In this document: piece after piece, positions 7,701 to 12,184 of the stretch
Layout: each line of letters starts with the position of its first letter
Position numbering within the stretch: the stretch's first letter is position 1
Assembly: GCF_019052365.1 (NCBI RefSeq)
Contig: NZ_JAHQUY010000080.1
Span: 1-12,184 of the forward strand
Length of the DNA stretch: 12,184 bases
Source of the DNA: Leyella stercorea
GTDB lineage: Bacteria > Bacteroidota > Bacteroidia > Bacteroidales > Bacteroidaceae
Direction of reading: 5' to 3'
Notes under the pieces: generated by a model
Told to the model about the DNA's origin: nothing
Seen by the model: the letters and a program-made list of their open reading frames with translations, nothing else
Database searches by the model: none
Program-made: the position numbers and the translations under genes

Positions 7701-7854
7701 GAAGGGCATCTCTGGTCGTGTGTACGCTTCTTGCAGCAACGTGTTCACCATCACCAAGTACAGCGGCATCGACCCTGAGGTATACAGCGGCATCGACAAG
7801 AACGTTTATCCGCGTCCTATCACATTCCAGTTCGGTCTGAACCTCAACTTCTAA
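4795..7854 (+). CDS. susC: SusC-like TonB-dependent outer-membrane transporter
   Basis: This 1019-residue protein is a SusC/RagA-type outer-membrane channel that imports oligosaccharides using TonB-ExbBD energy. A signal peptide ends near residue 28 (ASAFA|Q). A carboxypeptidase-regulatory-like domain follows (about 31-100, VVDETGEPVIGASVKVVGG...GTVTDIDGNFTL). Next is a TonB-box/plug start (NEVVVIGYGAVKKSDLTGSV, 107-126) and the plug domain with LIVIDGVPMDN (183-193) and the SusC signature VLKDASATAIYGSRGSNGVI (217-236). The rest is the beta-barrel, ending in an aromatic residue (LNLNF) as expected for barrel insertion. An EF-hand-like loop, DRNGDGVISEAD, sits near 847-858, as often seen in this family. 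There is no N-terminal STN domain, so it is not a sigma/anti-sigma signalling receptor. It is the first gene of the operon, 31 bp before susD. Starch or maltodextrin as substrate is inferred from susE and susF. Confidence 0.95.
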   Translation: MKKQVKFPNALRTATLSAGLFLSASAFAQQVVVKGNVVDETGEPVIGASVKVVGGTLGTVTDIDGNFTLNADKKSTIEVTYIGYEPVKMQAGQNLTIHLKNTSSTLNEVVVIGYGAVKKSDLTGSVTALKPDSKNKGLVVNAQDMLAGKVAGVNVTSNSGEPGVGTQIRIRGGSSLNASNDPLIVIDGVPMDNNKVGNTGSNLLSTINPQDIESFNVLKDASATAIYGSRGSNGVIIITTKKGHKGQKPEVSYSGSVSLSMKKKTQDVMNGDEYRAYVKSLFNENDNAVKALGTANTDWQELIYRKAVSHDHNVTVSGSVKDYLPYRVSLGYTGQQGILKNSDYNRYTASVNLNPSLLNNHLNLNLNAKGMFSKAKKADNAAIGNAVSFDPTQSPYGYTSQRDLAMLGSNAQQTLQNFGGYFNWLTAAGGFGDPSWAFTRFKDAPANPLALLELGNKQEKVRSFIGSADIDYKVHGFEDLRLHATLGLEVAKGTEDESQPTSYASTLYYGGITDNENFKRNELLSLYAQYYKDFSKNHHFDIMGGYEYQHFFFRYNNSWMQYYPQTHPEHAGEVFKDTKDLDKYENYLVSFFGRANYTLMNRYFFTATVRDDGSSRFKDHWGLFPSFAFAWNMKDENNIKDINWLSELKFRAGYGVTGQQEGISNYIWFKQYKKGQNFGQYPIIGDGSIYTPLYYNDKLKWETTTTYNLGLDFGICKRLTGSIDWYVRKTEDLINDAPVTALAGSADRGLQNIGSLKNTGVELSLNYVAVNTKDWYWTMNYNLTYNRNRITDLNGVSDNGDPVMTGDNIDSSNKVLAYQTGYAANSFYVYQQVYDKNGKPLEGVVVDRNGDGVISEADRYLYKSSMAPVTMGFSTRVEWKNFDLGFSLRASLGNYLYNNFEQGQRLKTTSAVWCQDSYLANRSVSSLGWLSDSNTSKLSDYFVQNASFLKMDNITLGYSFDRLFKSGSWKGISGRVYASCSNVFTITKYSGIDPEVYSGIDKNVYPRPITFQFGLNLNF

Positions 7855-7885
7855 ACAAAAAACATAACTTAAACGATTCACGACA

Positions 7886-9520
7886 ATGAAAAGATATATA
7901 AAATCGGCTCTCGCACCTGCCGCTGCGCTGCTCATCAGCCTCGCTTCGACATCGTGCCTCAACGACCTTGACAAGGAGCCTATCAGCCCGAAGATTGACC
8001 TCAACGTCAACAACGACGGACTGCTCAACAAGTGTTACGCCAACTTCGGCATCAACGGCAATGGTAGCGGATCGAATAGCGACGACGATCCGGACGTAAA
8101 GGGATTCAACGACCCAGGTATGACCGGTCTTGTACGTGCTATGTTCAACATGAACGAGCTGCCTACCGACGAGGCTACATGCTCATGGGGCGACGGTCTG
8201 CAGGAGCTCAACGCGGCTAAGTTCGACCCGTCACACGCTTGGGTGAAGCTCTACTACACACGCCTCACTCTGGGCATCACGTTCTGCAACCAGTATCTCG
8301 AAGTTGCAGGCGGCGAGGACAAGCAGAAGACAGCAGAGTGCCGCTTCCTCCGCGCTATGCAGTACTACCTGCTCATGGACGCTTACGGAAATGTAGGCTT
8401 CTCTACATCACTCGAGAAACCGCACAGAATGGAGCGCGCAGAACTCTACAAGTGGCTCGTAGAAGAGCTGACCGCCATCGAGCCCGACCTCGCCGAACCG
8501 AGAGTGAAGACCGGCAGCGACGCCGACTACGGTCGTGTAGACAAAGCTGCTTGCTGGATGCTTCTCTCACGCCTCTACCTCAACGCTGAGGTTTACAGCG
8601 GCAAGGCAGAATGGCAGAAGGCTAAGGACTACGCCAAGAAGGTGATGGACTCTCCGTACGACATCAACACTACATCTGTAGGTCGATGGAGCGCATACCA
8701 GCTTGTGTTCATGGGCGACAACGACAGATCTGCTGCCGCAAAGGAGATTCTCTTCCCTATCGTGAACATCTCTGGCAAGACTGCAAGCTACGGCAACTCG
8801 CTTTTCCTCATAGCTGCTTGCTTCGATCCGTCTATGCACGCCAACCCAAACGACCCGACCGGTTCTAACGGTTTGGTAGGTCAGCAGTGGATCGGTCTGC
8901 ACCCACGCGTTACGTTGCTCAAGAAGTTCTTCCCGAGCACATCTGCTCCTGAGGTTCCTTCTTACGAGATGACTGCTCAGGCAGGCGACGACCGCGCTAT
9001 CTTCTGGGGCGAGGGCCGCTCATACGAGATTGAGAACATCACAAAGTCGGCTGAGGGCTACGGCGTCTGCAAGTTCCTCAACTACAACAGCGACAACTCT
9101 ACACACGCCGACCCGACTTTCGCTGATATGGACTGGCCGTTCATGCGTGCTGCAGAGGCTTACCTCAACTATGCAGAGGCTGACGCTCGCCTCAACGGTG
9201 GCAAGACATCGCAGGAAGGCACACGCATCCTTAACAAGCTGCGCGAACGTGCCAACGCAAGCACTCGCGCCGAGTCAAGCAGCTATTCGCTCAACGAGAT
9301 CTGCGACGAGTGGGCTCGCGAGTTCTACTTCGAGGGTATGCGCCGCACAACACTCGTACGCTTCAACCTCTTCGGTGGCAACACTGGCTACAACTGGGAC
9401 TGGAAAGGCGGCGAGTCGGCTGGCAAGAACTTCGAGGCATTCAAGAACATCTACCCGATTCCTCTGACACAGCTCCAGAGCAACACAAACCTCAAACAGA
9501 ACCCTGGTTACACCAACTAA
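7886..9520 (+). CDS. susD: SusD-like surface glycan-binding lipoprotein
   Basis: This 544-residue lipoprotein forms the lid of the SusC channel and captures glycan at the cell surface. The signal peptide ends in a lipobox with the acylated cysteine at residue 24 (LASTSC), followed by the acidic stretch LNDLDKE. The helical TPR-like core shows family landmarks: AECRFLRAMQYYLLMDAYGNV (150-170), GRVDKAACWMLLSRLYLNAEVY (216-237), WPFMRAAEAYLNYAEADARLNGG (417-439), the EWAREFYFEGMRRTTLVRF stretch (475-493) and the C-terminal IPLTQLQSN...NPGY. Trp101 (EATCSWGD) and Trp335 (GQQWIGLH) may correspond to the starch-contacting tryptophans of Bacteroides thetaiotaomicron SusD; this is a guess from context, not an alignment. 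It follows susC by 31 bp and is surely co-transcribed with it. Confidence 0.93.
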   Translation: MKRYIKSALAPAAALLISLASTSCLNDLDKEPISPKIDLNVNNDGLLNKCYANFGINGNGSGSNSDDDPDVKGFNDPGMTGLVRAMFNMNELPTDEATCSWGDGLQELNAAKFDPSHAWVKLYYTRLTLGITFCNQYLEVAGGEDKQKTAECRFLRAMQYYLLMDAYGNVGFSTSLEKPHRMERAELYKWLVEELTAIEPDLAEPRVKTGSDADYGRVDKAACWMLLSRLYLNAEVYSGKAEWQKAKDYAKKVMDSPYDINTTSVGRWSAYQLVFMGDNDRSAAAKEILFPIVNISGKTASYGNSLFLIAACFDPSMHANPNDPTGSNGLVGQQWIGLHPRVTLLKKFFPSTSAPEVPSYEMTAQAGDDRAIFWGEGRSYEIENITKSAEGYGVCKFLNYNSDNSTHADPTFADMDWPFMRAAEAYLNYAEADARLNGGKTSQEGTRILNKLRERANASTRAESSSYSLNEICDEWAREFYFEGMRRTTLVRFNLFGGNTGYNWDWKGGESAGKNFEAFKNIYPIPLTQLQSNTNLKQNPGYTN

Positions 9521-9524
9521 TAAC

Positions 9525-9562
9525 AACGTCCGGAGGAGAGCGACAATCTCTCCTCCACCGTT
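9525..9562 (+). other. mRNA hairpin in the susD-susE gap
   Basis: GGAGGAGAG (9532-9540) pairs perfectly with CTCTCCTCC (9548-9556) around a 7-nt loop. The stem can be extended by AACG (9525-9528) with CGTT (9559-9562) across a small internal loop. No T-run follows, so it is unlikely to be a full terminator. It starts a few bases after the susD stop codon and may protect the upstream mRNA end or reduce read-through into susE. Confidence 0.65.
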
Positions 9563-9593
9563 ACAATCAACCTAACAAACAAGCATAAGCAAT

Positions 9594-10745
9594 ATGAAAA
9601 AGATATTGAAATCGGCATTGCTGATCATGATGGGTCTCGTGATGTTCACATCGTGCGAGGACGACAACGACAGCAATCCTATCGTTAAAACACCGACGGA
9701 GTTTCGTTTGAACACTCCGGCACTGGCTGCTACGAATATCGACCTCACCAACTCTTCAGCAATAGTGTTCACATGCTCGCAGCCTAACTACGGTTTCCCT
9801 GCATCTACCATGTATAAGGTGCAAGTATCGCTGAAGGAAGATATGACCGACTTCGTAGAACTCGACCAGTCGTTCCCTAATACAGTATGCAGCGTAGACG
9901 CAGCTCAGCTCGCAAGCACACTCACCACAATGGAGCTGAACGCAGGCAAGAGCGAAGCCGACTTCCCGATGGATGTAAAGGTATATGTACGTATGCGTGC
10001 CTACATGACAACCGATACCGGCGAGCCGGTGGCTGACACCGAGATTCTTTCTAACGTCATCTGCCTTGAGAACGTTCACCTCAACTACTCGCTGGCTCCT
10101 GTTACAATGCCTGAGCACCTCTACGTTGTAGGCGGCTTCTGCGGATGGGACTGGGGCAACAGTTTCGAGTTCGTACCGGTTTACGACCATCCGGAGATGT
10201 ACTGGCGCATGGTTTGGATTGACGAGGGTGGCGTTAAGATCAACACAGCTAAGGATTGGGACGGCAACCAGAAGGGCTACAACGACATCACCGTAGCCGG
10301 CGACCTCGCTGCCAAGATCTCTACTAACGACGACGGCAACATCTGCTCTACAACTCCGCAGTGGTACCTCATGGTGGTTACTGCTTCTGTAAGCGGACGC
10401 GATATCAAGTACACAGTAGAGTTCAACGAACCGAACGTTTACCTCATCGGCGAAGCAATGGGCCAAACCGAATACACCGAACTGGCGGAGGACTGCAAGT
10501 TTACGGTTCCGACAACAATGGACGCCGACTTCGTTTCACCGGCATTCACTGGAAACACACCTGATGATGCTGGTGTACGTGCTTACGTTAAGATTCCGGG
10601 CAACGACTGGTGGCACTCTGAGTTCATGGTGCTCAACGGCGAGATCGCTTACCGTGGCAAGGGCGGCGACCAGGACCGCGTGGCAGGTAAGGTTGGCCAG
10701 AAGCTCTACCTCAACTTCGCAACAGGTAAGGGTAGCCTCAAGTAA
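9594..10745 (+). CDS. susE: SusE-like starch-binding outer-membrane lipoprotein
   Basis: This 383-residue protein is a surface lipoprotein with the acylated Cys at position 21 (MFTSC), followed by EDDNDS, an acidic lipoprotein export signal typical of Bacteroidetes surface proteins. An Ig-like SusE N-terminal domain spans about 33-165 (TPTEFRLNTPALAATNIDL...VYVRMRAY). Two carbohydrate-binding modules of the SusE/SusF kind follow: the first begins at HLYVVGGFCGWDWGNS (175-190), the second at NVYLIGEAMG (281-290). Aromatic residues such as Trp185, Trp187, Trp204, Trp222, Trp339 and Trp340 are candidates for sugar stacking. In the model Sus system SusE binds starch without being enzymatic. It lies third in the operon, 73 bp after susD. 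Whether it is closer to SusE or SusF of the model system is judged by position and domain number only. Confidence 0.85.
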   Translation: MKKILKSALLIMMGLVMFTSCEDDNDSNPIVKTPTEFRLNTPALAATNIDLTNSSAIVFTCSQPNYGFPASTMYKVQVSLKEDMTDFVELDQSFPNTVCSVDAAQLASTLTTMELNAGKSEADFPMDVKVYVRMRAYMTTDTGEPVADTEILSNVICLENVHLNYSLAPVTMPEHLYVVGGFCGWDWGNSFEFVPVYDHPEMYWRMVWIDEGGVKINTAKDWDGNQKGYNDITVAGDLAAKISTNDDGNICSTTPQWYLMVVTASVSGRDIKYTVEFNEPNVYLIGEAMGQTEYTELAEDCKFTVPTTMDADFVSPAFTGNTPDDAGVRAYVKIPGNDWWHSEFMVLNGEIAYRGKGGDQDRVAGKVGQKLYLNFATGKGSLK

Positions 10746-10759
10746 GAAAATGAAGTTTC

Positions 10760-10795
10760 ACAAGTTTCGCAGGTTCTTCTGCCTGCGAGACTTGT
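10760..10795 (+). other. mRNA hairpin in the susE-susF gap
   Basis: A 14-bp stem (10760-10773 with 10782-10795, one G-U pair) encloses the 8-nt loop TTCTTCTG. The arms are ACAAGTTTCGCAGG and CCTGCGAGACTTGT. It is followed by ACAAAGCAAC rather than a T-run, so it is not a standard terminator. Its position after the susE stop parallels the hairpin after susD. Confidence 0.7.
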
Positions 10796-10831
10796 ACAAA
10801 GCAACTTTTCAACATTAAAAAGACAAAGGAA

Positions 10832-11926
10832 ATGAAAAATATTTCAAAGCTTTTAGCATTCGGCTTCATGGGACTCGCACTCGCTTCGTGCGACGACAGC
10901 TACGACGACTGGAGCCAGCCACAGCAGAACCCGCAGGAGGAGATTATCACACTGCCTAACTTCACTGCTACAGTGGCACAGCCTATCGACTTCGATCAGG
11001 TTACATCAGACAGCGTGACGGTGTTCACACTCAACGACGCAACTCTTCCCGAGGGCGTGACTCTCGAAAAAGGACGACTCGAAATGACAGCACAGAACGC
11101 TGCAAAGACTACGGTAAACGTGAGCGGAAACGGACGTGCCTGCACAGCCGAACTGCTCGACGCAGTGGTAGCAGCTTACGGCAAACGCCCTGTGGAGCGC
11201 ACAATGAGCGCTGAGGTGCTGCTGAACGCCATGAAGGACGGACAGGCTGCACTCATCAAGGCTGGAACAATCGAACTGAAGCTCACTCCGAAGGCATCGG
11301 AGTACACACCTATATATTATCTCGTAGGTGCGTTGCAGGGCTGGAAACCAGAGGTTAAGACTTGCATGTTCTACCCACAGAGCCAGACAGTACAGACCTA
11401 CACCACACAGTGGACTGGTGATGGCAATCTGAAGATTTGGGACGAGAACAACTTCGGCGATTGGAACAACTGTATCGGCGCAGCTACCGACGGCGACAAA
11501 GCTGCTTCGGGCAAGCTTGTGACAAGCAATGCTGGAGCAATAGTATGTCCGGAGCCAGGCACCTTCTACACACTGAAGGTCGACTTCGAGACTATGTCGT
11601 ACACATGGACAAAGCTCGAGAACCAGACTCCTAAAGAGTTCGAGAAGATCGGTCTCATCGGTGACTTCAACGAATGGGGAGGCGACGAGAATATGACTGC
11701 TACCGCACCGCACAACTGGACTGCGGAGGTAGATTTCGCTGCGGATACCAAAGTGAAGTTCCGCGCTAACGGCGCTTGGGACGACAACTGGGGTGCTGGC
11801 GTGAACATAGCAGAGAAGTACTACGGCACTGGCACAAATGGCGGCGATAACATCAATGTTCCGGCTGGCAAGTACAACGTGTTCTTCAACGACATCACCG
11901 GCGAGTTCGTATTCGCTGCAAGGTAA
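10832..11926 (+). CDS. susF: SusF-like starch-binding outer-membrane lipoprotein
   Basis: This 364-residue protein is a surface lipoprotein with the acylated Cys at position 20 (LALASC) and the acidic tail DDSYDDW, a surface-export type signal. The N-terminal domain (about 35-152) resembles the Ig-like linker region of SusE/SusF proteins. Two carbohydrate-binding modules follow. The first is at 161-260 (IYYLVGALQGWKPE...TFYTLKVDFETMSYTW), the second at 273-362 (IGLIGDFNEWGGDENM...DITGEFVFAA). The pattern LVG/LIG-x-x-x-x-W with later tryptophans (Trp171, Trp203, Trp211, Trp282, Trp296, Trp316, Trp320) is typical of starch-binding modules in this group. It is the last gene of the operon, 86 bp after susE and before a strong terminator. 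Model SusF has three such modules; this protein has two, so it could equally be called a second SusE-like protein. Confidence 0.82.
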   Translation: MKNISKLLAFGFMGLALASCDDSYDDWSQPQQNPQEEIITLPNFTATVAQPIDFDQVTSDSVTVFTLNDATLPEGVTLEKGRLEMTAQNAAKTTVNVSGNGRACTAELLDAVVAAYGKRPVERTMSAEVLLNAMKDGQAALIKAGTIELKLTPKASEYTPIYYLVGALQGWKPEVKTCMFYPQSQTVQTYTTQWTGDGNLKIWDENNFGDWNNCIGAATDGDKAASGKLVTSNAGAIVCPEPGTFYTLKVDFETMSYTWTKLENQTPKEFEKIGLIGDFNEWGGDENMTATAPHNWTAEVDFAADTKVKFRANGAWDDNWGAGVNIAEKYYGTGTNGGDNINVPAGKYNVFFNDITGEFVFAAR

Positions 11927-11953
11927 ACTTTTGATATCAAACATATAAAAAAT

Positions 11954-11992
11954 AAAAAGCGGGATTGCGCATCGGTCGCAATCCCGCTTTTT
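11954..11992 (+). terminator. Rho-independent terminator of the sus operon
   Basis: A perfect 16-bp stem (AAAAAGCGGGATTGCG at 11954-11969 with CGCAATCCCGCTTTTT at 11977-11992) surrounds a 7-nt loop and ends in a T-run, 27 bp after the susF stop codon. The A-run on the left arm would also let it stop transcription coming from the right. Confidence 0.93.
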
Positions 11993-12023
11993 CATATTTA
12001 AGGGATGTGAAAAGGTAAACTCT

Positions 12024-12082
12024 TTGGTGCACTTCTTGCTCTGGCAAGCGGCAAAGCCGAGCGGAGACAAGTGCACCCCCTA
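12024..12082. repeat. Intergenic palindromic repeat, copy 2
   Basis: TTGGTGCACTT (12024-12034) and the right end GAGACAAGTGCACCCCCTA (12064-12082) are the same outer parts as in the copy at 1841-1896. The inverted arms GGTGCACTT and AAGTGCACC are perfect over 9 bp (12026-12034 and 12069-12077). Here they enclose about 34 bp of GC-rich sequence with its own small fold (TTGC/GCAA at 12036-12047), whereas copy 1 has only a short loop. It lies between the sus terminator and the tRNA terminator. Confidence 0.7.
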
Positions 12083-12088
12083 AAAGCA

Positions 12089-12121
12089 AAAAGGTGTATC
12101 AACATTGTTGATACACCTTTT
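12089..12121 (-). terminator. Terminator downstream of tRNA-Tyr (bidirectional in form)
   Basis: A perfect 15-bp inverted repeat (AAAAGGTGTATCAAC at 12089-12103 and GTTGATACACCTTTT at 12107-12121) with a 3-nt loop lies 9 bp beyond the 3' end of the minus-strand tRNA gene. On that strand it ends in five T residues. The symmetric A and T flanks mean it can also act on the plus strand. Confidence 0.85.
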
Positions 12122-12130
12122 GTTATTCTG

Positions 12131-12184
12131 TGGGTGGTGATGGATTCGAACCACCGAAGGCATAGCCAGCAGATTTACAGTCTG
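12131..12184 (-). tRNA. tRNA-Tyr (anticodon GTA), 3' part; 5' part beyond the window
   Basis: Read on the minus strand, the sequence starts in the anticodon arm CAGA-CTGTAAA-TCTG, whose loop carries the GTA anticodon for tyrosine. A long variable arm follows (GGC-TAT-GCC hairpin), as expected for the class II bacterial tRNA-Tyr. Then come the T arm GGTGG-TTCGAAT-CCATC and the acceptor strand ACCACCC with discriminator A at 12131. CCA is not encoded, so it must be added enzymatically. The D arm and 5' acceptor strand lie past the right edge. Confidence 0.92.

Noticed and set aside
9756..10466. A 236-codon minus-strand open frame opposite susE
   Set aside because: It overlaps a lipoprotein gene with a lipobox and binding modules, and its own translation shows no signal peptide or domain.
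11006..12076. A 356-codon open frame on the minus strand across susF and the downstream gap
   Set aside because: It runs through the susF coding region, a strong terminator hairpin and the repeat element, and its product is a Cys/Ser/Val-rich sequence without a recognisable domain. It is a shadow frame.
12131..12184. tRNA-Tyr 3' end as attachment site of an integrated element covering the sus locus
   Set aside because: The tRNA 3' end does face the locus, but no integrase is present and I found no second copy of the tRNA 3' end in the window. The sus genes look native in base composition.

Overview
The window looks like a chromosomal segment of a Bacteroidales bacterium, most likely Prevotella or a close relative. 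The reasons are the SusC/SusD outer-membrane pair, surface lipoproteins with an acidic stretch right after the lipobox cysteine, A-rich leaders without Shine-Dalgarno sequences, promoter boxes of the Bacteroidetes TAnnTTTG type, and a tRNA without an encoded CCA end. The genus is an inference from general style, not from a marker gene.

Layout from left to right. Positions 1-139 hold a possible last few codons of an upstream gene and a promoter. Next comes a secreted type-B carboxylesterase (140-1744) with its own promoter and a strong terminator. A short intergenic stretch (1745-2012) carries a palindromic repeat, a LacI-type operator and a promoter. It is followed by a two-gene unit: a LacI-family regulator (2013-3041) and an SLC45/GPH-like MFS sugar transporter (3127-4425). 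A 369-bp gap (4426-4794) contains a tandem-repeat hairpin, a second LacI-type operator and the susC promoter region. The operon susC-susD-susE-susF (4795-11926) follows, closed by a textbook terminator. At the right edge are a second copy of the palindromic repeat, another terminator, and the 3' part of a tRNA-Tyr gene on the minus strand.

The best reading is a Sus-like alpha-glucan (starch/maltodextrin) uptake locus of the LacI+MFS type. SusD, SusE and SusF would bind glucan at the cell surface, SusC would import oligosaccharides through the outer membrane with TonB energy, and the MFS protein would carry maltose or maltodextrin across the inner membrane. The LacI-type protein would control both units through the two matching operators. 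No glycoside hydrolase is present in the window, so the degrading enzymes must be outside it. The link of the carboxylesterase to glucan use is only by proximity.

I see no clearly new biological system. The parts most worth a second look are non-coding: paired operators at nearly equal distance from two promoters, a block of three near-palindromic 22-bp repeats enclosed in a perfect 12-bp inverted repeat, strong hairpins in the susD-susE and susE-susF gaps, and a repeat element flanking the locus on both sides.
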